Shown piece by piece: positions 17,714-25,940 of a stretch of DNA of 58,385 nucleotides (position 1 is the first letter of the stretch; the number at the start of each line of letters is the position of its first letter). The notes under the pieces are model-generated. The model was not told the DNA's origin. It searched no databases and saw nothing but the letters and a program-made list of their open reading frames with translations. The translations under genes were made by a program, and so were the position numbers. The DNA is from Acidimicrobiia bacterium. GTDB taxonomy: Bacteria; Actinomycetota; Acidimicrobiia; IMCC26256; JADLDD01. Location of the stretch: assembly GCA_020846855.1 (NCBI GenBank), contig JADLDD010000053.1, positions 1 to 58,385 on the forward strand, written 5' to 3'.

Positions 17714-17908
17714 TCAGCGGCCGAGCAGGCGCTGGACGTGCTGGCGGTCGCCGCCGGTCACCTCGGCCGGGCGGCCGAGGCGGCGCGTGCGCCGGGTCGC
17801 CTTGTGCTCGAGGAGGTGGGCCCGGAACGCCTTGCGGCGCATGATCCGCCCCGTACCCGTGACCTTGAAGCGCTTGGCGGCGCCCCGGTGGGTCTTCATC
17901 TTCGGCAT
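17714..17908 (-). CDS. rpmI: Ribosomal protein bL35
   Basis: A 64-residue basic 50S protein. The start [20 protein letters not shown] is diagnostic. ATG 17908 shares one base with the infC stop (TGATG), implying termination-reinitiation coupling. A GTG directly upstream (17911) would add one residue but does not match the usual MPKMK start. The C-terminal tail is longer in arginine than in Firmicutes relatives but of normal length. Confidence 0.97.
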   Translation of the reverse strand: MPKMKTHRGAAKRFKVTGTGRIMRRKAFRAHLLEHKATRRTRRLGRPAEVTGGDRQHVQRLLGR

Positions 17909-18495
17909 CACGCGACTCCTGTGGAGCTCCGCGCGCCGTCGTCGGCGGCGGGCGGGGCCTTGGGCTTGGACTTGGCGGTCGGCTTGCGGATCGGGTTCAG
18001 GACCATCGTCATGTTGCGACCGTCCTGGCGGGGCGCCGACTCGACCATCGCGACCTCGCTGACCTGCTCCGCCACCCTCTCGAGGATCCGGCGGCCCAGC
18101 TCCGGGTGCGCCATCTCGCGACCCCGGAACATGATCGTCAGCTTCACCTTCGAGCCCTCGGCGAGGAAGCGCTCGACGTGCTTCATCTTGGTCGTGTAGT
18201 CGTGCCCGTCGATCTTGGGCCGGAACTTCATCTCCTTGATGACGACGTTGCTGGTCTTGCGGCGCGACTCCTTGCGACGCTGGTCCTGCTCGTAGCGGTA
18301 CTTGCCGAAGTCCATGATCCGGCAGACCGGGGGGTTGGCGTTGGGAGCCACCTCGACCAGGTCGAGCTCCTGTTCCCGGGCGATGGTCAGCGCCTCCGGT
18401 AGGGGCCTGACCCCGAGCTGCTCGCCGTCGGCGGCGACGAGCAGCACCTCCCGGGCTCGGATACGGTCGTTGATCCTGGCGTCGTTGGCAGCGAT
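17908..18495 (-). CDS. infC: Translation initiation factor IF-3, probable ATC start
   Basis: IF-3 of 195 residues, which binds the 30S subunit and rejects wrong start codons. The N-domain begins with [14 protein letters not shown] and contains [26 protein letters not shown]; the C-domain has [16 protein letters not shown] and [13 protein letters not shown]. The Lys/Pro/Ala tail (about 175-195) is an actinobacterial feature. No ATG, GTG or TTG lies in frame near the domain start. AGGTGAT is placed 6 bases before ATC (18495-18493), which fits the family's known use of rare starts for self-control by IF-3. Longer in-frame readings begin far upstream in sequence that does not resemble IF-3. Confidence 0.93.
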   Translation of the reverse strand: MAANDARINDRIRAREVLLVAADGEQLGVRPLPEALTIAREQELDLVEVAPNANPPVCRIMDFGKYRYEQDQRRKESRRKTSNVVIKEMKFRPKIDGHDYTTKMKHVERFLAEGSKVKLTIMFRGREMAHPELGRRILERVAEQVSEVAMVESAPRQDGRNMTMVLNPIRKPTAKSKPKAPPAADDGARSSTGVA

Positions 18496-18501
18496 CTCGG
18501 C

Positions 18502-18508
18502 ATCACCT
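18502..18508 (-). promoter_or_regulatory. Strong Shine-Dalgarno deciding the infC ATC start
   Basis: AGGTGAT on the minus strand lies 6 bases from the ATC codon at 18495. It is one of the best anti-16S matches in the window, and the only start-like codon at the proper distance in the IF-3 frame is ATC. The out-of-frame ATG that overlaps it leads to no plausible protein. Confidence 0.75.
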
Positions 18509-18524
18509 CGTGTGGTGACCCGCA

Positions 18525-18554
18525 GGGCGGGCGACGGGCACGGGAAGCCCGCCC
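18525..18554 (-). promoter_or_regulatory. Hairpin in the infC leader
   Basis: GGGCGGGC and GCCCGCCC form an 8-bp perfect stem with a 14-base loop, ending 16 bases upstream of the infC Shine-Dalgarno. The leader is about 190 nt if transcription starts near 18687. It could control translation of the infC operon. No specific ligand (L20 or other) can be claimed. Confidence 0.5.
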
Positions 18555-18693
18555 ACGGACCGCGGCGACGGCCGGAGGAGACGACCCGGTGCGCCTCCCC
18601 GACACCGCTCTCACCGGCGTGGGACGACCCGGACCGGCCGGGCGGCGACCGGGTGGGGCACGGAGGTGCCCGCTTCCCAGTTCGGTTTCGTGT

Positions 18694-18700
18694 GAGGATA
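18694..18700. promoter_or_regulatory. Overlapping divergent -10 boxes (infC and DUF1844 gene)
   Basis: The same bases read GAGGAT on the plus strand (18694-18699), 6 bases before the GTG at 18706, and TATCCT on the minus strand (18700-18695), about 190 bases upstream of infC. Two RNA polymerases could not use both at once. No convincing -35 is seen on either side. Confidence 0.45.
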
Positions 18701-18705
18701 GCAGC

Positions 18706-19155
18706 GTGAGCAGCATCTGGACCCCATACGGCGAGCACGAACCCCCTGAGGCGGGTGCCGGCTCCGGCGCCGTGGCACCGGATCGCGGCCCGGCACCCGG
18801 AGAGGGCCCGCCGGCGGGTCCGTCATCCGGCGGGGCCGGGCCGGACCCCGGCTTCACCGACGAGCAGATCCAGGAGATGCTCCGGCGCCTGATCGAGATG
18901 CCGGTCGCCGACATCGTCGCCGACCACGCGGCACGGCTCCACGAGGTGGCGGTGCTGCACCTCGGCGCGGCTCGGGAGCGACCCGGCTCCCTCGGCGCTG
19001 CCGCGCTCGCGATCGACGCCATGGCGGCGCTCGTCGACGGCCTGGGCGACCGGCTCGGTGCCGCCGCCGCACCGCTCGGTGAGGCGCTCGCCCAGCTGCG
19101 GCTCGCGTACGTGGAGGTCAGCTCGCCGGGAGGCGCGGACCAGCCGGCGTCCTGA
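18706..19155 (+). CDS. DUF1844 domain protein
   Basis: A 149-residue protein of unknown function. The N terminus (residues 1-45) is Gly/Pro/Ala-rich and begins SSIWTPYGEHEPP. Residues about 58-145 form a helical domain resembling DUF1844: MPVADIVADHAARLHEVAVLHLG, then AIDAMAALVDGLGDRL and LGEALAQLRLAYVEVS. A DUF1844 gene divergent from infC is common in actinobacteria, which supports this call. The GTG at 18706 follows GAGGAT by 6 bases, consistent with a leaderless start. It is followed 18 bases later by the GH15 gene. Its conserved position suggests a housekeeping role, but none is established. Confidence 0.78.
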   Translation: MSSIWTPYGEHEPPEAGAGSGAVAPDRGPAPGEGPPAGPSSGGAGPDPGFTDEQIQEMLRRLIEMPVADIVADHAARLHEVAVLHLGAARERPGSLGAAALAIDAMAALVDGLGDRLGAAAAPLGEALAQLRLAYVEVSSPGGADQPAS

Positions 19156-19161
19156 CCCCGC

Positions 19162-19167
19162 GAGAAT
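19162..19167 (+). promoter_or_regulatory. -10-like box of the GH15 gene (leaderless)
   Basis: GAGAAT lies 6 bases before GTG 19174. The same hexamer precedes trpC. It could also be an internal promoter downstream of the DUF1844 gene. Confidence 0.35.
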
Positions 19168-19173
19168 GGGCCG

Positions 19174-21039
19174 GTGACCCTGGCGATCGAGGACTACGCG
19201 CTCATCGGCGACACCGAGACGGCGGCCCTGGTCGGCGCCGACGGGTCCATCGACTGGTTGTGCCTCCCGCGGTTCGACTCCCCGGCGGTGTTCGCCGGCC
19301 TGCTCGGCGACCACGGCAACGGGCGCTGGTCGGTCGCTCCCGTGGGGGGTCTTCGGCGCACCACCCGTCGCTACCTGCCCGACACGCTGGTGCTCGAGAG
19401 CACCTTCCACGCCGACGACGGCGTGGTCCGCCTCCTCGACTTCATGCCGCCCCGCGGTCGGACCGCCGACCTGGTCCGGATCGTGGAGGGGGTGGAGGGC
19501 CGGGTCCCCATGCGCATGGATCTGGCCCTGCGCTTCGACTACGGCTCGACGATCCCGTGGCTGCGCCGCATCGACGGCGCTCTCAGCGCCGTCGCCGGCC
19601 CCGACGCCGTCTACCTCCGCACCCCCGTCACCACCCGGGGCGCCGGCCTCACCACCATCGCCGACTTCGTGGTGGGACCGGGCGACCGGGTCCCGTTCGT
19701 GCTCGGGTGGCACCCGTCGCACCGCCCCGCTCCCGACCCCGTCGACGCGGAGCGGGCCCTGCGGTCCACCACGCGATGGTGGCGCCGCTGGGTGCGGGCC
19801 TCGACCTACGAGGGCGAGTGGCGCGACGAGGTGGTGCGCTCGCTGATCACCCTGAAGGCCCTGACCTACGCCCCGACCGGAGGGATCGTCGCCGCACCCA
19901 CGACCAGCCTCCCCGAGCAGGTCGGCGGGGCCCGCAACTGGGACTACCGGTACTGCTGGCTGCGCGACGCGACGTTCACGCTCTACTCGCTGCTCGCCGC
20001 GGGCTACGAGGCCGAGGCCACCGCGTGGCGCGACTGGCTGCTGCGCGCCGCGGCGGGAATGCCGTCGGAGCTGCAGATCATGTACGGCGTGCGCGGGGAG
20101 CGGCGCCTCGAGGAGACGGTCCTCCCCTGGCTGGCGGGCTACCGCGGATCCTCACCGGTCCGCGTCGGGAACGCGGCGCACCGCCAGTTCCAGCTCGACG
20201 TGTACGGAGAGGTGATCGACTCGCTCCACCAGACCCGACGCGTGGCCGCCCCCGAACCGGAGTGGGATGCGTGGCCGTTCCAGAAGGCCCTCCTCGACTT
20301 CCTCGAGGGCACCTGGCAGAACCCCGACGAGGGCATCTGGGAGGTGCGCGGCGAACGCCAGCACTTCACCCACTCGAAGGTCATGGCCTGGGTGGCGTTC
20401 GACCGGGCCGTGCGCAGCGTCGAGGAGCTCCACCTCGACGGACCGGTGGAGCGGTGGAAGGCCACCCGCGACGAGATCCACCGGCAGGTCTGCGGCGAGG
20501 GCTACGACGCCGAGGTGGGGTCCTTCACGCAGGCCTACGGTTCACGCCGCCTCGACGCGGCGGTGCTGATGATCCCGCTGGTGGGCTTCCTGCCCGCCGA
20601 CGACCCCCGGGTGGTGAGCACGGTCGACGTGATCTCGACCCGCCTCGTCCACGACGGCTTCGTGCTGCGCTACGACCCGTCGACCGCCACCGACGTCGAC
20701 GGGCTGCCCGCCGGCGAGGGCGCGTTCCTCCCGTGCTCGTTCTGGCTGGTCGACAACCTGGCGCTGATGGGCCGGCGCCGCGAGGCCGTCGACCGGTTCG
20801 AGCGCCTGCTCGACCTGCGCAACGACGTGGGCCTGCTCTCCGAGGAGTACGACCCGGTCGCCCGGCGGCTGGTGGGCAACTTCCCGCAGGCCTTCACCCA
20901 CGTCTCGCTGATCGACTCGGCCGCGAACCTCTCGGTGCGCCGGGGACCGGCGGCCCACCGCGGGCGCCACCGGGAGGTCCACGGCGAGGGCGACCACCTC
21001 AGCGGGCACGCCCGCCGCGACCGCCCGCGCCCGGGCTGA
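19174..21039 (+). CDS. Glycoside hydrolase family 15 protein (trehalase/glucoamylase-like)
   Basis: A 621-residue cytoplasmic enzyme; no signal peptide is seen. The N-terminal beta-sandwich starts IEDYALIGDTETAALVGADG and includes GSIDWLCLPRFDSPAVFAGLLG. The (alpha/alpha)6 barrel contains GARNWDYRYCWLRDATFTLY (about 252-271). A Glu in PDEGIWEVRGE (near 388) is the likely general acid, and GLLSEEYDP (near 555) the likely general base. Actinobacterial relatives hydrolyse trehalose; others act on maltodextrins, so the substrate is uncertain. The C-terminal 30 residues are basic and low-complexity. Its end overlaps the oppositely read cold-shock-like gene by 41 bp. Confidence 0.9.
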   Translation: MTLAIEDYALIGDTETAALVGADGSIDWLCLPRFDSPAVFAGLLGDHGNGRWSVAPVGGLRRTTRRYLPDTLVLESTFHADDGVVRLLDFMPPRGRTADLVRIVEGVEGRVPMRMDLALRFDYGSTIPWLRRIDGALSAVAGPDAVYLRTPVTTRGAGLTTIADFVVGPGDRVPFVLGWHPSHRPAPDPVDAERALRSTTRWWRRWVRASTYEGEWRDEVVRSLITLKALTYAPTGGIVAAPTTSLPEQVGGARNWDYRYCWLRDATFTLYSLLAAGYEAEATAWRDWLLRAAAGMPSELQIMYGVRGERRLEETVLPWLAGYRGSSPVRVGNAAHRQFQLDVYGEVIDSLHQTRRVAAPEPEWDAWPFQKALLDFLEGTWQNPDEGIWEVRGERQHFTHSKVMAWVAFDRAVRSVEELHLDGPVERWKATRDEIHRQVCGEGYDAEVGSFTQAYGSRRLDAAVLMIPLVGFLPADDPRVVSTVDVISTRLVHDGFVLRYDPSTATDVDGLPAGEGAFLPCSFWLVDNLALMGRRREAVDRFERLLDLRNDVGLLSEEYDPVARRLVGNFPQAFTHVSLIDSAANLSVRRGPAAHRGRHREVHGEGDHLSGHARRDRPRPG

Positions 21040-21289
21040 CGGGCGGTCCCGGCTCGGTCAACCAGGCGGCCTCCCACCGGCCCAGGAGGCCCGGACCCAC
21101 CTCGAAGGCGACCGTCGCGCCGAGCGCGATCGACCGTGCCCCTCCGGCGATGCGGGTGCAGTGGAAGCCGAAGCGCTCGGCGGAGCCGTCGGCCTCGACC
21201 TCTCCGATCCCGCGTGCCTCGTCGAAGGCGACGACCACCCCCCGCCGCAGGCGGGGCGGCGTGACCGGGGTACCGGACGCCGGATCCAC
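20999..21289 (-). CDS. Cold-shock-domain-like small protein
   Basis: A 96-residue protein with a five-strand OB-like pattern: RGVVVAFDEARGIGEVEADG, then RFGFHCTRIAGGARSIALGATVAFEVGPG. It resembles cold-shock domains, but RNP1 (KGFGFI) is replaced by ARGIGEV, and only an FGFHCT version of RNP2 remains. Nucleic-acid binding is therefore plausible but not assured. GTG 21289 is 6 bases after the hisG stop, so it is probably co-transcribed with the rib-his operon. The 3' end runs 41 bp into the GH15 gene on the other strand. The C terminus is Gly/Arg-rich. Confidence 0.75.
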   Translation of the reverse strand: MDPASGTPVTPPRLRRGVVVAFDEARGIGEVEADGSAERFGFHCTRIAGGARSIALGATVAFEVGPGLLGRWEAAWLTEPGPPVSPGAGGRGGRAR

Positions 21290-21295
21290 CGCCGG

Positions 21296-22171
21296 TCAGT
21301 GGACGATCTTGGAGATCGGCAGTTCGATGATCCCGGTGGCCCCGGCGTCGACGAGCTCGGGGATCAGCGTGTTGATCTCGCTCTTGGCCACCACGGTCTC
21401 CACCGCGTAGGCGTCCTGGCCCGAGAGCTCCGACACCGTCGGCGCCTTGAGGGCGGGCAGGATGGCGATCACGCCGTCGAGCGACGCACCGTCGACGTTC
21501 AGCTTCACCAGGACCCGGCCTCTCGCCTCGAGCGCCCCGGTGAGGAGCGTGCGGAGCTGCTCCATGGCCTTGCGCCGGGCGGGGTCCTCGTGGGCGGCCG
21601 GGTTCGCGATGAGCTCGGTGTGCGACACCAGGATCGTGTCGACGATCCGCAGGCCCGCGGCCCGCAGCGCCCGGCCCGTCTCGGTGATCTCGACCACCGC
21701 GTCGGCGATCTCGGGGATCTTCGCCTCGGTGGCGCCGTAGGAGAGGGTGATGCGGGCGTCGAGGCCGTGGCGGTCGAAGAACCGCCGGGTCAGCTCCGGG
21801 TACTCGGTGTGCACCCGCACCCCGGACGGTAGGTCGGAGATGCTCTCGACCGGGGAATCGCCCGCCACCGCGAGGACCATGCGGATGGGCCGGGCGGTGG
21901 CCTTCGAGTAGTGCAGCTCGGCGAGGGTGACGACGTCGGAGGCGGTCTCCTCGATCCAGTCGCGCCCCGTGATGCCCACGTCGAAGAGCCCGTCGGCGAC
22001 GTAGCGGGGGATCTCCTGAGGCCGCAGGATCGTGACGTCGGTGACGCGGGGGTCGGCGACCACCCCCCGGTAGTCGACGTCGGACGACCGCCGCACCGAC
22101 AGGTCGGCGTCGTCGAAGAGCTGGAGGGTGGCCCGCTCGAGCGACCCCTTGGGGAGTACGAGTCTCAACAT
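21296..22171 (-). CDS. hisG: ATP phosphoribosyltransferase, long form
   Basis: The first enzyme of histidine synthesis, joining ATP and PRPP. At 291 residues it is the long HisG_L type with a C-terminal ACT-like regulatory domain (about 210-290, INTLIPELVDAGATGIIELPISKIVH at the end). This form does not need HisZ and is normally inhibited by histidine. LRLVLPKGSLE at the N terminus and DVGITGRDW near residue 67 are typical. ATG 22171 is 7 bases after the ribH stop, so hisG is attached to the riboflavin operon. The other his genes are absent except hisI at 54265. Confidence 0.96.
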   Translation of the reverse strand: MLRLVLPKGSLERATLQLFDDADLSVRRSSDVDYRGVVADPRVTDVTILRPQEIPRYVADGLFDVGITGRDWIEETASDVVTLAELHYSKATARPIRMVLAVAGDSPVESISDLPSGVRVHTEYPELTRRFFDRHGLDARITLSYGATEAKIPEIADAVVEITETGRALRAAGLRIVDTILVSHTELIANPAAHEDPARRKAMEQLRTLLTGALEARGRVLVKLNVDGASLDGVIAILPALKAPTVSELSGQDAYAVETVVAKSEINTLIPELVDAGATGIIELPISKIVH

Positions 22172-22178
22172 CGGGCGC

Positions 22179-22652
22179 TCACGGTAGACCGCGGAGCAGG
22201 CTGACCATCTCGAGCGCCGTCGCCGCGGCCTCCTCGCCCTTGTGGCCCGCGGCGCCCCCGATGCGGTCCCGCGCCTGGTCGAGGGTGTCGGTGGTGAGCA
22301 CCCCGAACACGCACGGCACGCCGGTGTCGAGGGCGGCCCGGTTGATCCCCGCCGCGGCCTCCCCCGCCACGTAGTCGAAGTGCGGGGTGTCGCCGCGGAT
22401 CACCGCACCGAGGCAGATCACGGCGTCGACCTGCCCCGACGACGCGAGGCGCTTGGCGGTGACCGGGAGCTCGAACGCCCCGGGCACCTCGACCACCAGG
22501 ATGCTGTCGGGGTCGACGCCGCGCCCCTCCAGCACGCGGCAGGCGCCCTCGGCCAGCGACACGGTGACCGCCTCGTTGAAGCGGGACACCACGACCGCGA
22601 TGCGCATCCCCGTTCCGTCGACCGACTCGGGGCTCACGGCGTACCGGCCCAT
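22179..22652 (-). CDS. ribH: 6,7-dimethyl-8-ribityllumazine synthase
   Basis: A 157-residue lumazine synthase that condenses the ribityl-pyrimidine with dihydroxybutanone phosphate. VVSRFNEAVT (about 22-31), VPGAFELPVTAKRLA and GAVIRGDTPHFDYVAGE with the catalytic His (near 95) are present. ATG 22652 shares one base with the ribBA stop (TGATG). An ATG at residue 16 (GMRIAVVVSRF) could also start translation, but the coupled start is preferred. Confidence 0.96.
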   Translation of the reverse strand: MGRYAVSPESVDGTGMRIAVVVSRFNEAVTVSLAEGACRVLEGRGVDPDSILVVEVPGAFELPVTAKRLASSGQVDAVICLGAVIRGDTPHFDYVAGEAAAGINRAALDTGVPCVFGVLTTDTLDQARDRIGGAAGHKGEEAAATALEMVSLLRGLP

Positions 22653-23902
22653 CAGCTCCCTCCCAGGCCCTGGTCGTCGAGGTCGAGGATGTGCCCCATC
22701 TTCTGCTGCTTGGTGCGCAGGTAGGCGATGTTGTGGTCGTTCGGGGTCGTGGTGAGGGGGACCCGGTCGACGATCTCGAGACCGTACCCGTCGAGGCCCC
22801 CGTACTTGGCGGGGTTGTTGGTCATCAGGCGCATCGTGCTGATCCCGAGGTCGACGAGGATCTGCGAGCCGATCCCGTACTCGCGCGAGTCGACCGGGAA
22901 GCCCAACTCCACGTTGGCCTCGACGGTGTCGCGTCCGGCGTCCTGGAGGTTGTAGGCCCGCAGCTTGTGGCCGAGCCCTATGCCGCGCCCCTCGTGGCCG
23001 CGCAGGTACACGACCACCCCCCGGTCCTCGGCCGCGACCTTCTCGAGCGCCGCGTCGAGCTGGACGCCGCAGTCGCAGCGCATCGACCCGAACACGTCGC
23101 CGGTGAGGCACTCGGAGTGGACCCGCACCAGCACGTCGGACGCGCCCGACACCTCACCCCGCACGAACGCGAGGTGCTCCACGCCGTCGAGCACCGACTC
23201 GTAGACGTGGGCCGTGAACTCCCCGTGGCGGGTCGGGATCCGGGCCTCGGAGACCCGGCGCACCAGCTTCTCGGAGTGGCGTCGGTGCCGGATGAGGTCC
23301 GCGATCGACACCAGCACCAGCCCGTGCTCGACCGCGAACCGCTGGAGCTCCGGCAGGCGGGCCATCGTGCCGTCGTCGTTGACGACCTCGGCGAGCACCC
23401 CGGCGGGCTGCAGCCCGGCCAGGCGGGCCAGGTCGACGGCGGCCTCGGTGTGCCCGGCCCGCTTGAGGACGCCGCCCTCGCGGTAGCGCAGCGGGAAGAT
23501 GTGGCCCGGGCGGGCCAGGTCGTCGGGGGCCGACGCCGGGTCGAGCACGGTGTGCACCGTGGTCGCCCGGTCGGCGGCCGAGATCCCCGTCGAGACGCCG
23601 TGGCGGGCGTCGATCGAGACCGTGAACGCGGTGCGCTGCGACTCGGTGTTGTCGCTCACCATCAGGGGCAGGCGGAGGCGGTCGAGGCGGTCGCCGGTCA
23701 CGGGCATGCAGATCACGCCGCTGGTGTGGCGGATCATGAACCCCATCGCCTCGGGGGTCACCTTCTCGGCCGCCATGATCAGGTCGCCCTCGTTCTCGCG
23801 GTCGGCGTCGTCGACGACGATCACCACCTCGCCGCGCGCCACCGCGGCGACTGCGTCCTCGATCGGGTCGAACGGTGACTCGGGCGTCGACTCGGGCGTC
23901 AT
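22652..23902 (-). CDS. ribBA: Bifunctional DHBP synthase/GTP cyclohydrolase II
   Basis: A 416-residue fusion that supplies both riboflavin precursors. The N-terminal RibB domain (about 12-205) has [16 protein letters not shown] (31-46) and HTSGVICMP. The C-terminal RibA domain (about 210-405) has the zinc cysteines C265, C276 and C278 in [17 protein letters not shown] and [12 protein letters not shown]. Both active-site sets look complete. ATG 23902 has AGAGG 9 bases upstream and lies 40 bases after ribE. It is the third gene of the riboswitch-controlled operon. Confidence 0.97.
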   Translation of the reverse strand: MTPESTPESPFDPIEDAVAAVARGEVVIVVDDADRENEGDLIMAAEKVTPEAMGFMIRHTSGVICMPVTGDRLDRLRLPLMVSDNTESQRTAFTVSIDARHGVSTGISAADRATTVHTVLDPASAPDDLARPGHIFPLRYREGGVLKRAGHTEAAVDLARLAGLQPAGVLAEVVNDDGTMARLPELQRFAVEHGLVLVSIADLIRHRRHSEKLVRRVSEARIPTRHGEFTAHVYESVLDGVEHLAFVRGEVSGASDVLVRVHSECLTGDVFGSMRCDCGVQLDAALEKVAAEDRGVVVYLRGHEGRGIGLGHKLRAYNLQDAGRDTVEANVELGFPVDSREYGIGSQILVDLGISTMRLMTNNPAKYGGLDGYGLEIVDRVPLTTTPNDHNIAYLRTKQQKMGHILDLDDQGLGGS

Positions 23903-23942
23903 GCTCGGTTCCTCTCGTAGGGGAAGGATCTGGCTCGCGGGT

Positions 23943-24572
23943 TCACGGTCCCGGGGTGGGACCCGACCGATCGGCGGCGTCGGCGGAGGCCAGGAGGCTC
24001 TCGACGTACTTGGCGAGCACGTCGACCTCGAGGTTGGCCCGCTCCCCCGTCCGCTTGGGGCCCAGGGTCGTGACCTCCAGCGTGTGGGGGATCGCGGCGA
24101 CGTCGAAGCTCCCACCGCCCCGGGACGCGACGGTGAGGCTGATCCCGTCGACGGCGACGGAGCCCTTCTCGACCACGTAGCGCGCCAGCGGGGCGTCGAG
24201 CTCGAAGGTGAGGCGCACGGACCCGTCCGGCTGCGGGTTCCGGGCCGCCAGGGTGGCCACACCGTCGACGTGGCCCTGGACCATGTGCCCGCCGAGCCGG
24301 TCGGCGAGGCGGACGGGCCGTTCGAGGTTCACGGGGTCGCCGGGGGCCAGGGCGCCGGTGGTGGTCCGGGCGAGCGTCTCGGGCACGGCGTCGGCGGCCC
24401 ACCAGCCGTCGCCCAGCTCGACGACGGTCAGGCAGCACCCGTTCACGGCTATCGACGCGCCGAGCTCGGCGTCGGTGAGCACGGTCCGGGCCTCGATCAC
24501 GATCCGCGCCCCGCCCTCGCGCCGCTCGACGGCCCGGACCCGCCCGAGCTCCTCCACGATGCCGGTGAACAT
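23943..24572 (-). CDS. ribE: Riboflavin synthase, alpha subunit
   Basis: A 209-residue enzyme that dismutates two lumazines to riboflavin. It has two lumazine-binding repeats. The first begins [10 protein letters not shown] and includes NGCCLTVV; the second includes [12 protein letters not shown] and [13 protein letters not shown] 24572 starts 1 base after the ribD stop. An in-frame ATG six residues upstream exists, but MFTGIVEE is the almost invariant family start. The symbol ribC is also used for this gene. Confidence 0.96.
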   Translation of the reverse strand: MFTGIVEELGRVRAVERREGGARIVIEARTVLTDAELGASIAVNGCCLTVVELGDGWWAADAVPETLARTTTGALAPGDPVNLERPVRLADRLGGHMVQGHVDGVATLAARNPQPDGSVRLTFELDAPLARYVVEKGSVAVDGISLTVASRGGGSFDVAAIPHTLEVTTLGPKRTGERANLEVDVLAKYVESLLASADAADRSGPTPGP

Positions 24573-24573
24573 G

Positions 24574-25833
24574 TCAGGCCGCCTCCTCACGCCCCGGGCG
24601 CGGGGGTCCGTCGGGGTGCTCCCGGCTGTCGGGCTCGAGGTCGAGGCGCACGTCGCGTCCCAGGGGCACGACGGAGAGCAGGCGCAGCGGTCGGGCGGCC
24701 TCGATCGAATCCGGGCCCGGAACGCCGAACACGGCCCGACCCCTCTCGCCGAGCACCAGGGGGGCTACGTAGGCGACGAGGCGATCGGCGAGACCGGCCG
24801 TGAGCAACGAGCCGTGGAGGCGCGCTCCTCCTTCCACCAGGGCCTGGACGACGCCGTGGTCGCGGGCCAGCAGGGCGAGCACCTCGGCCGGGTCGACCCC
24901 CACACCTCCGGGGCCCGGCGGCGCCACCTCCACCGTCGCGCCGGCCGCGCGCCACTCGTCGAGCCGGCGGGCGTCGCCGGCTTCGGTGGTCACCACGAGG
25001 GTGGGCGCGATCCCGGTGTCGGACAGCGGGCCCTCCGCGGGGACGCGACCCCGGGCGTCGAGCACCACCCGCAGCGCGGGACGCGCCGGCGGGCCCGGAT
25101 CGTCGGCACCGCCGGGGAGGTCGCGGACCGTGAGCGAGGGACGGTCGGCCAGCGCGGTGCCGGAACCCACCACCACGGCCTGCGAATCGGCCCTCAGGGC
25201 GTGGGCGTCGGCGCGGGCATCGGGGCCGGTGATCCAGCGCGACGAGCCGTCGGCGGCGGCGGTCCGGCCGTCGAGGCTCGCCGCGGTCTTGAGCACCGCG
25301 AAGGCCCGGCCCGTGCGCCGCTGGTGCAGGTAGGGCGCCAGGAGATCCGCGGCCTCGCCGGCGCCGACGCCCACGTCGACCTCGACCCCCTCGGCGCGCA
25401 GCCAGCCGTGACCCCGTCCCGCCACCCGGGGGTCGGGGTCCTCCAGCGCGCTCACCACCCGCGCGATGCCGGCGTCGACGAGGGCCCCGGCGCACGGCCC
25501 GGTCCGCCCCCGGTGCGCGCACGGCTCGAGCGTCACGTACGCGGTGGCGCCCCGGGCCCGCTCCCCCGCCTCCCGCAGGGCCTCGATCTCGGCGTGCGGG
25601 CCGCCCGGGACCGCGGTGGCGCCCTCGCCCACCACCACGCCGTCGGGCCCGACGATCACGCATCCCACCCAGGGGTTCGGGGCGCTGCGCCGGCGGGCGG
25701 TCGCAGCCCGGGCGAGCGCGCGGCGCATCGGGTCGGTGGGGGGATCGCCGGCCACACGCGAAGCGGCCGCCCCGCCGCCGGGGGTCTCTCCCACCTCTCC
25801 CACCTCGCCGGGGTCGCCGGTGTCGCCTGGCAA
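24574..25833 (-). CDS. ribD: Bifunctional pyrimidine deaminase/reductase RibD, TTG start
   Basis: A 419-residue fusion. The zinc deaminase domain (about 36-180) has HAE (80-82), PCAH (104-107) and C114. The RibD_C reductase domain (about 185-400) follows, with KTAASLDGRTA and EGGARLHGSLL. It deaminates and reduces the GTP-derived pyrimidine. The best start is TTG 25833 with a perfect GGAGG 6 bases upstream. This leaves a 35-residue Gly/Glu/Pro-rich N-terminal tail not typical of RibD. A GTG at 25755 or ATG at 25728 would remove the tail but lack a Shine-Dalgarno. Longer readings run into the riboswitch and are rejected. It is the first gene under the FMN riboswitch. Confidence 0.93.
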   Translation of the reverse strand: MPGDTGDPGEVGEVGETPGGGAAASRVAGDPPTDPMRRALARAATARRRSAPNPWVGCVIVGPDGVVVGEGATAVPGGPHAEIEALREAGERARGATAYVTLEPCAHRGRTGPCAGALVDAGIARVVSALEDPDPRVAGRGHGWLRAEGVEVDVGVGAGEAADLLAPYLHQRRTGRAFAVLKTAASLDGRTAAADGSSRWITGPDARADAHALRADSQAVVVGSGTALADRPSLTVRDLPGGADDPGPPARPALRVVLDARGRVPAEGPLSDTGIAPTLVVTTEAGDARRLDEWRAAGATVEVAPPGPGGVGVDPAEVLALLARDHGVVQALVEGGARLHGSLLTAGLADRLVAYVAPLVLGERGRAVFGVPGPDSIEAARPLRLLSVVPLGRDVRLDLEPDSREHPDGPPRPGREEAA

Positions 25834-25845
25834 CGTCAGCCTCCG

Positions 25846-25865
25846 GGCCGGACGCCGATCCGGCC
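25846..25865 (-). promoter_or_regulatory. Hairpin next to the ribD Shine-Dalgarno
   Basis: GGCCGGA-N6-TCCGGCC is a perfect 7-bp stem ending one base before the GGAGG of ribD. It is placed where it could gate ribosome access as part of the riboswitch expression platform. The switching partner is not resolved. Confidence 0.45.
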
Positions 25866-25907
25866 GCCTGGGCCCACCAGGGCGCGGGTAATGGGAGCGC
25901 GAAGCGG

Positions 25908-25930
25908 GGCGCGACCGGCAAGGTCGCGCC
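25908..25930 (-). terminator. Possible riboswitch-controlled terminator or sequestering hairpin
   Basis: GGCGCGACC-TTGCC-GGTCGCGCC is a perfect 9-bp stem with a 5-base loop starting 10 bases after the FMN aptamer. There is no U-run after it, so intrinsic termination is uncertain. A high-GC expression platform is the alternative. Confidence 0.45.
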
Positions 25931-25940
25931 ACGACTGCAC

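Noticed and set aside
17908-18738. A 276-residue IF-3 with an N-terminal extension
   Set aside because: The added 81 residues are Arg/Pro/Gly-rich without IF-3 similarity, and would run through the leader hairpin and the predicted promoter.
25908-25930. Firm call of an intrinsic terminator after the riboswitch
   Set aside because: There is no U-run; kept only as a tentative hairpin.
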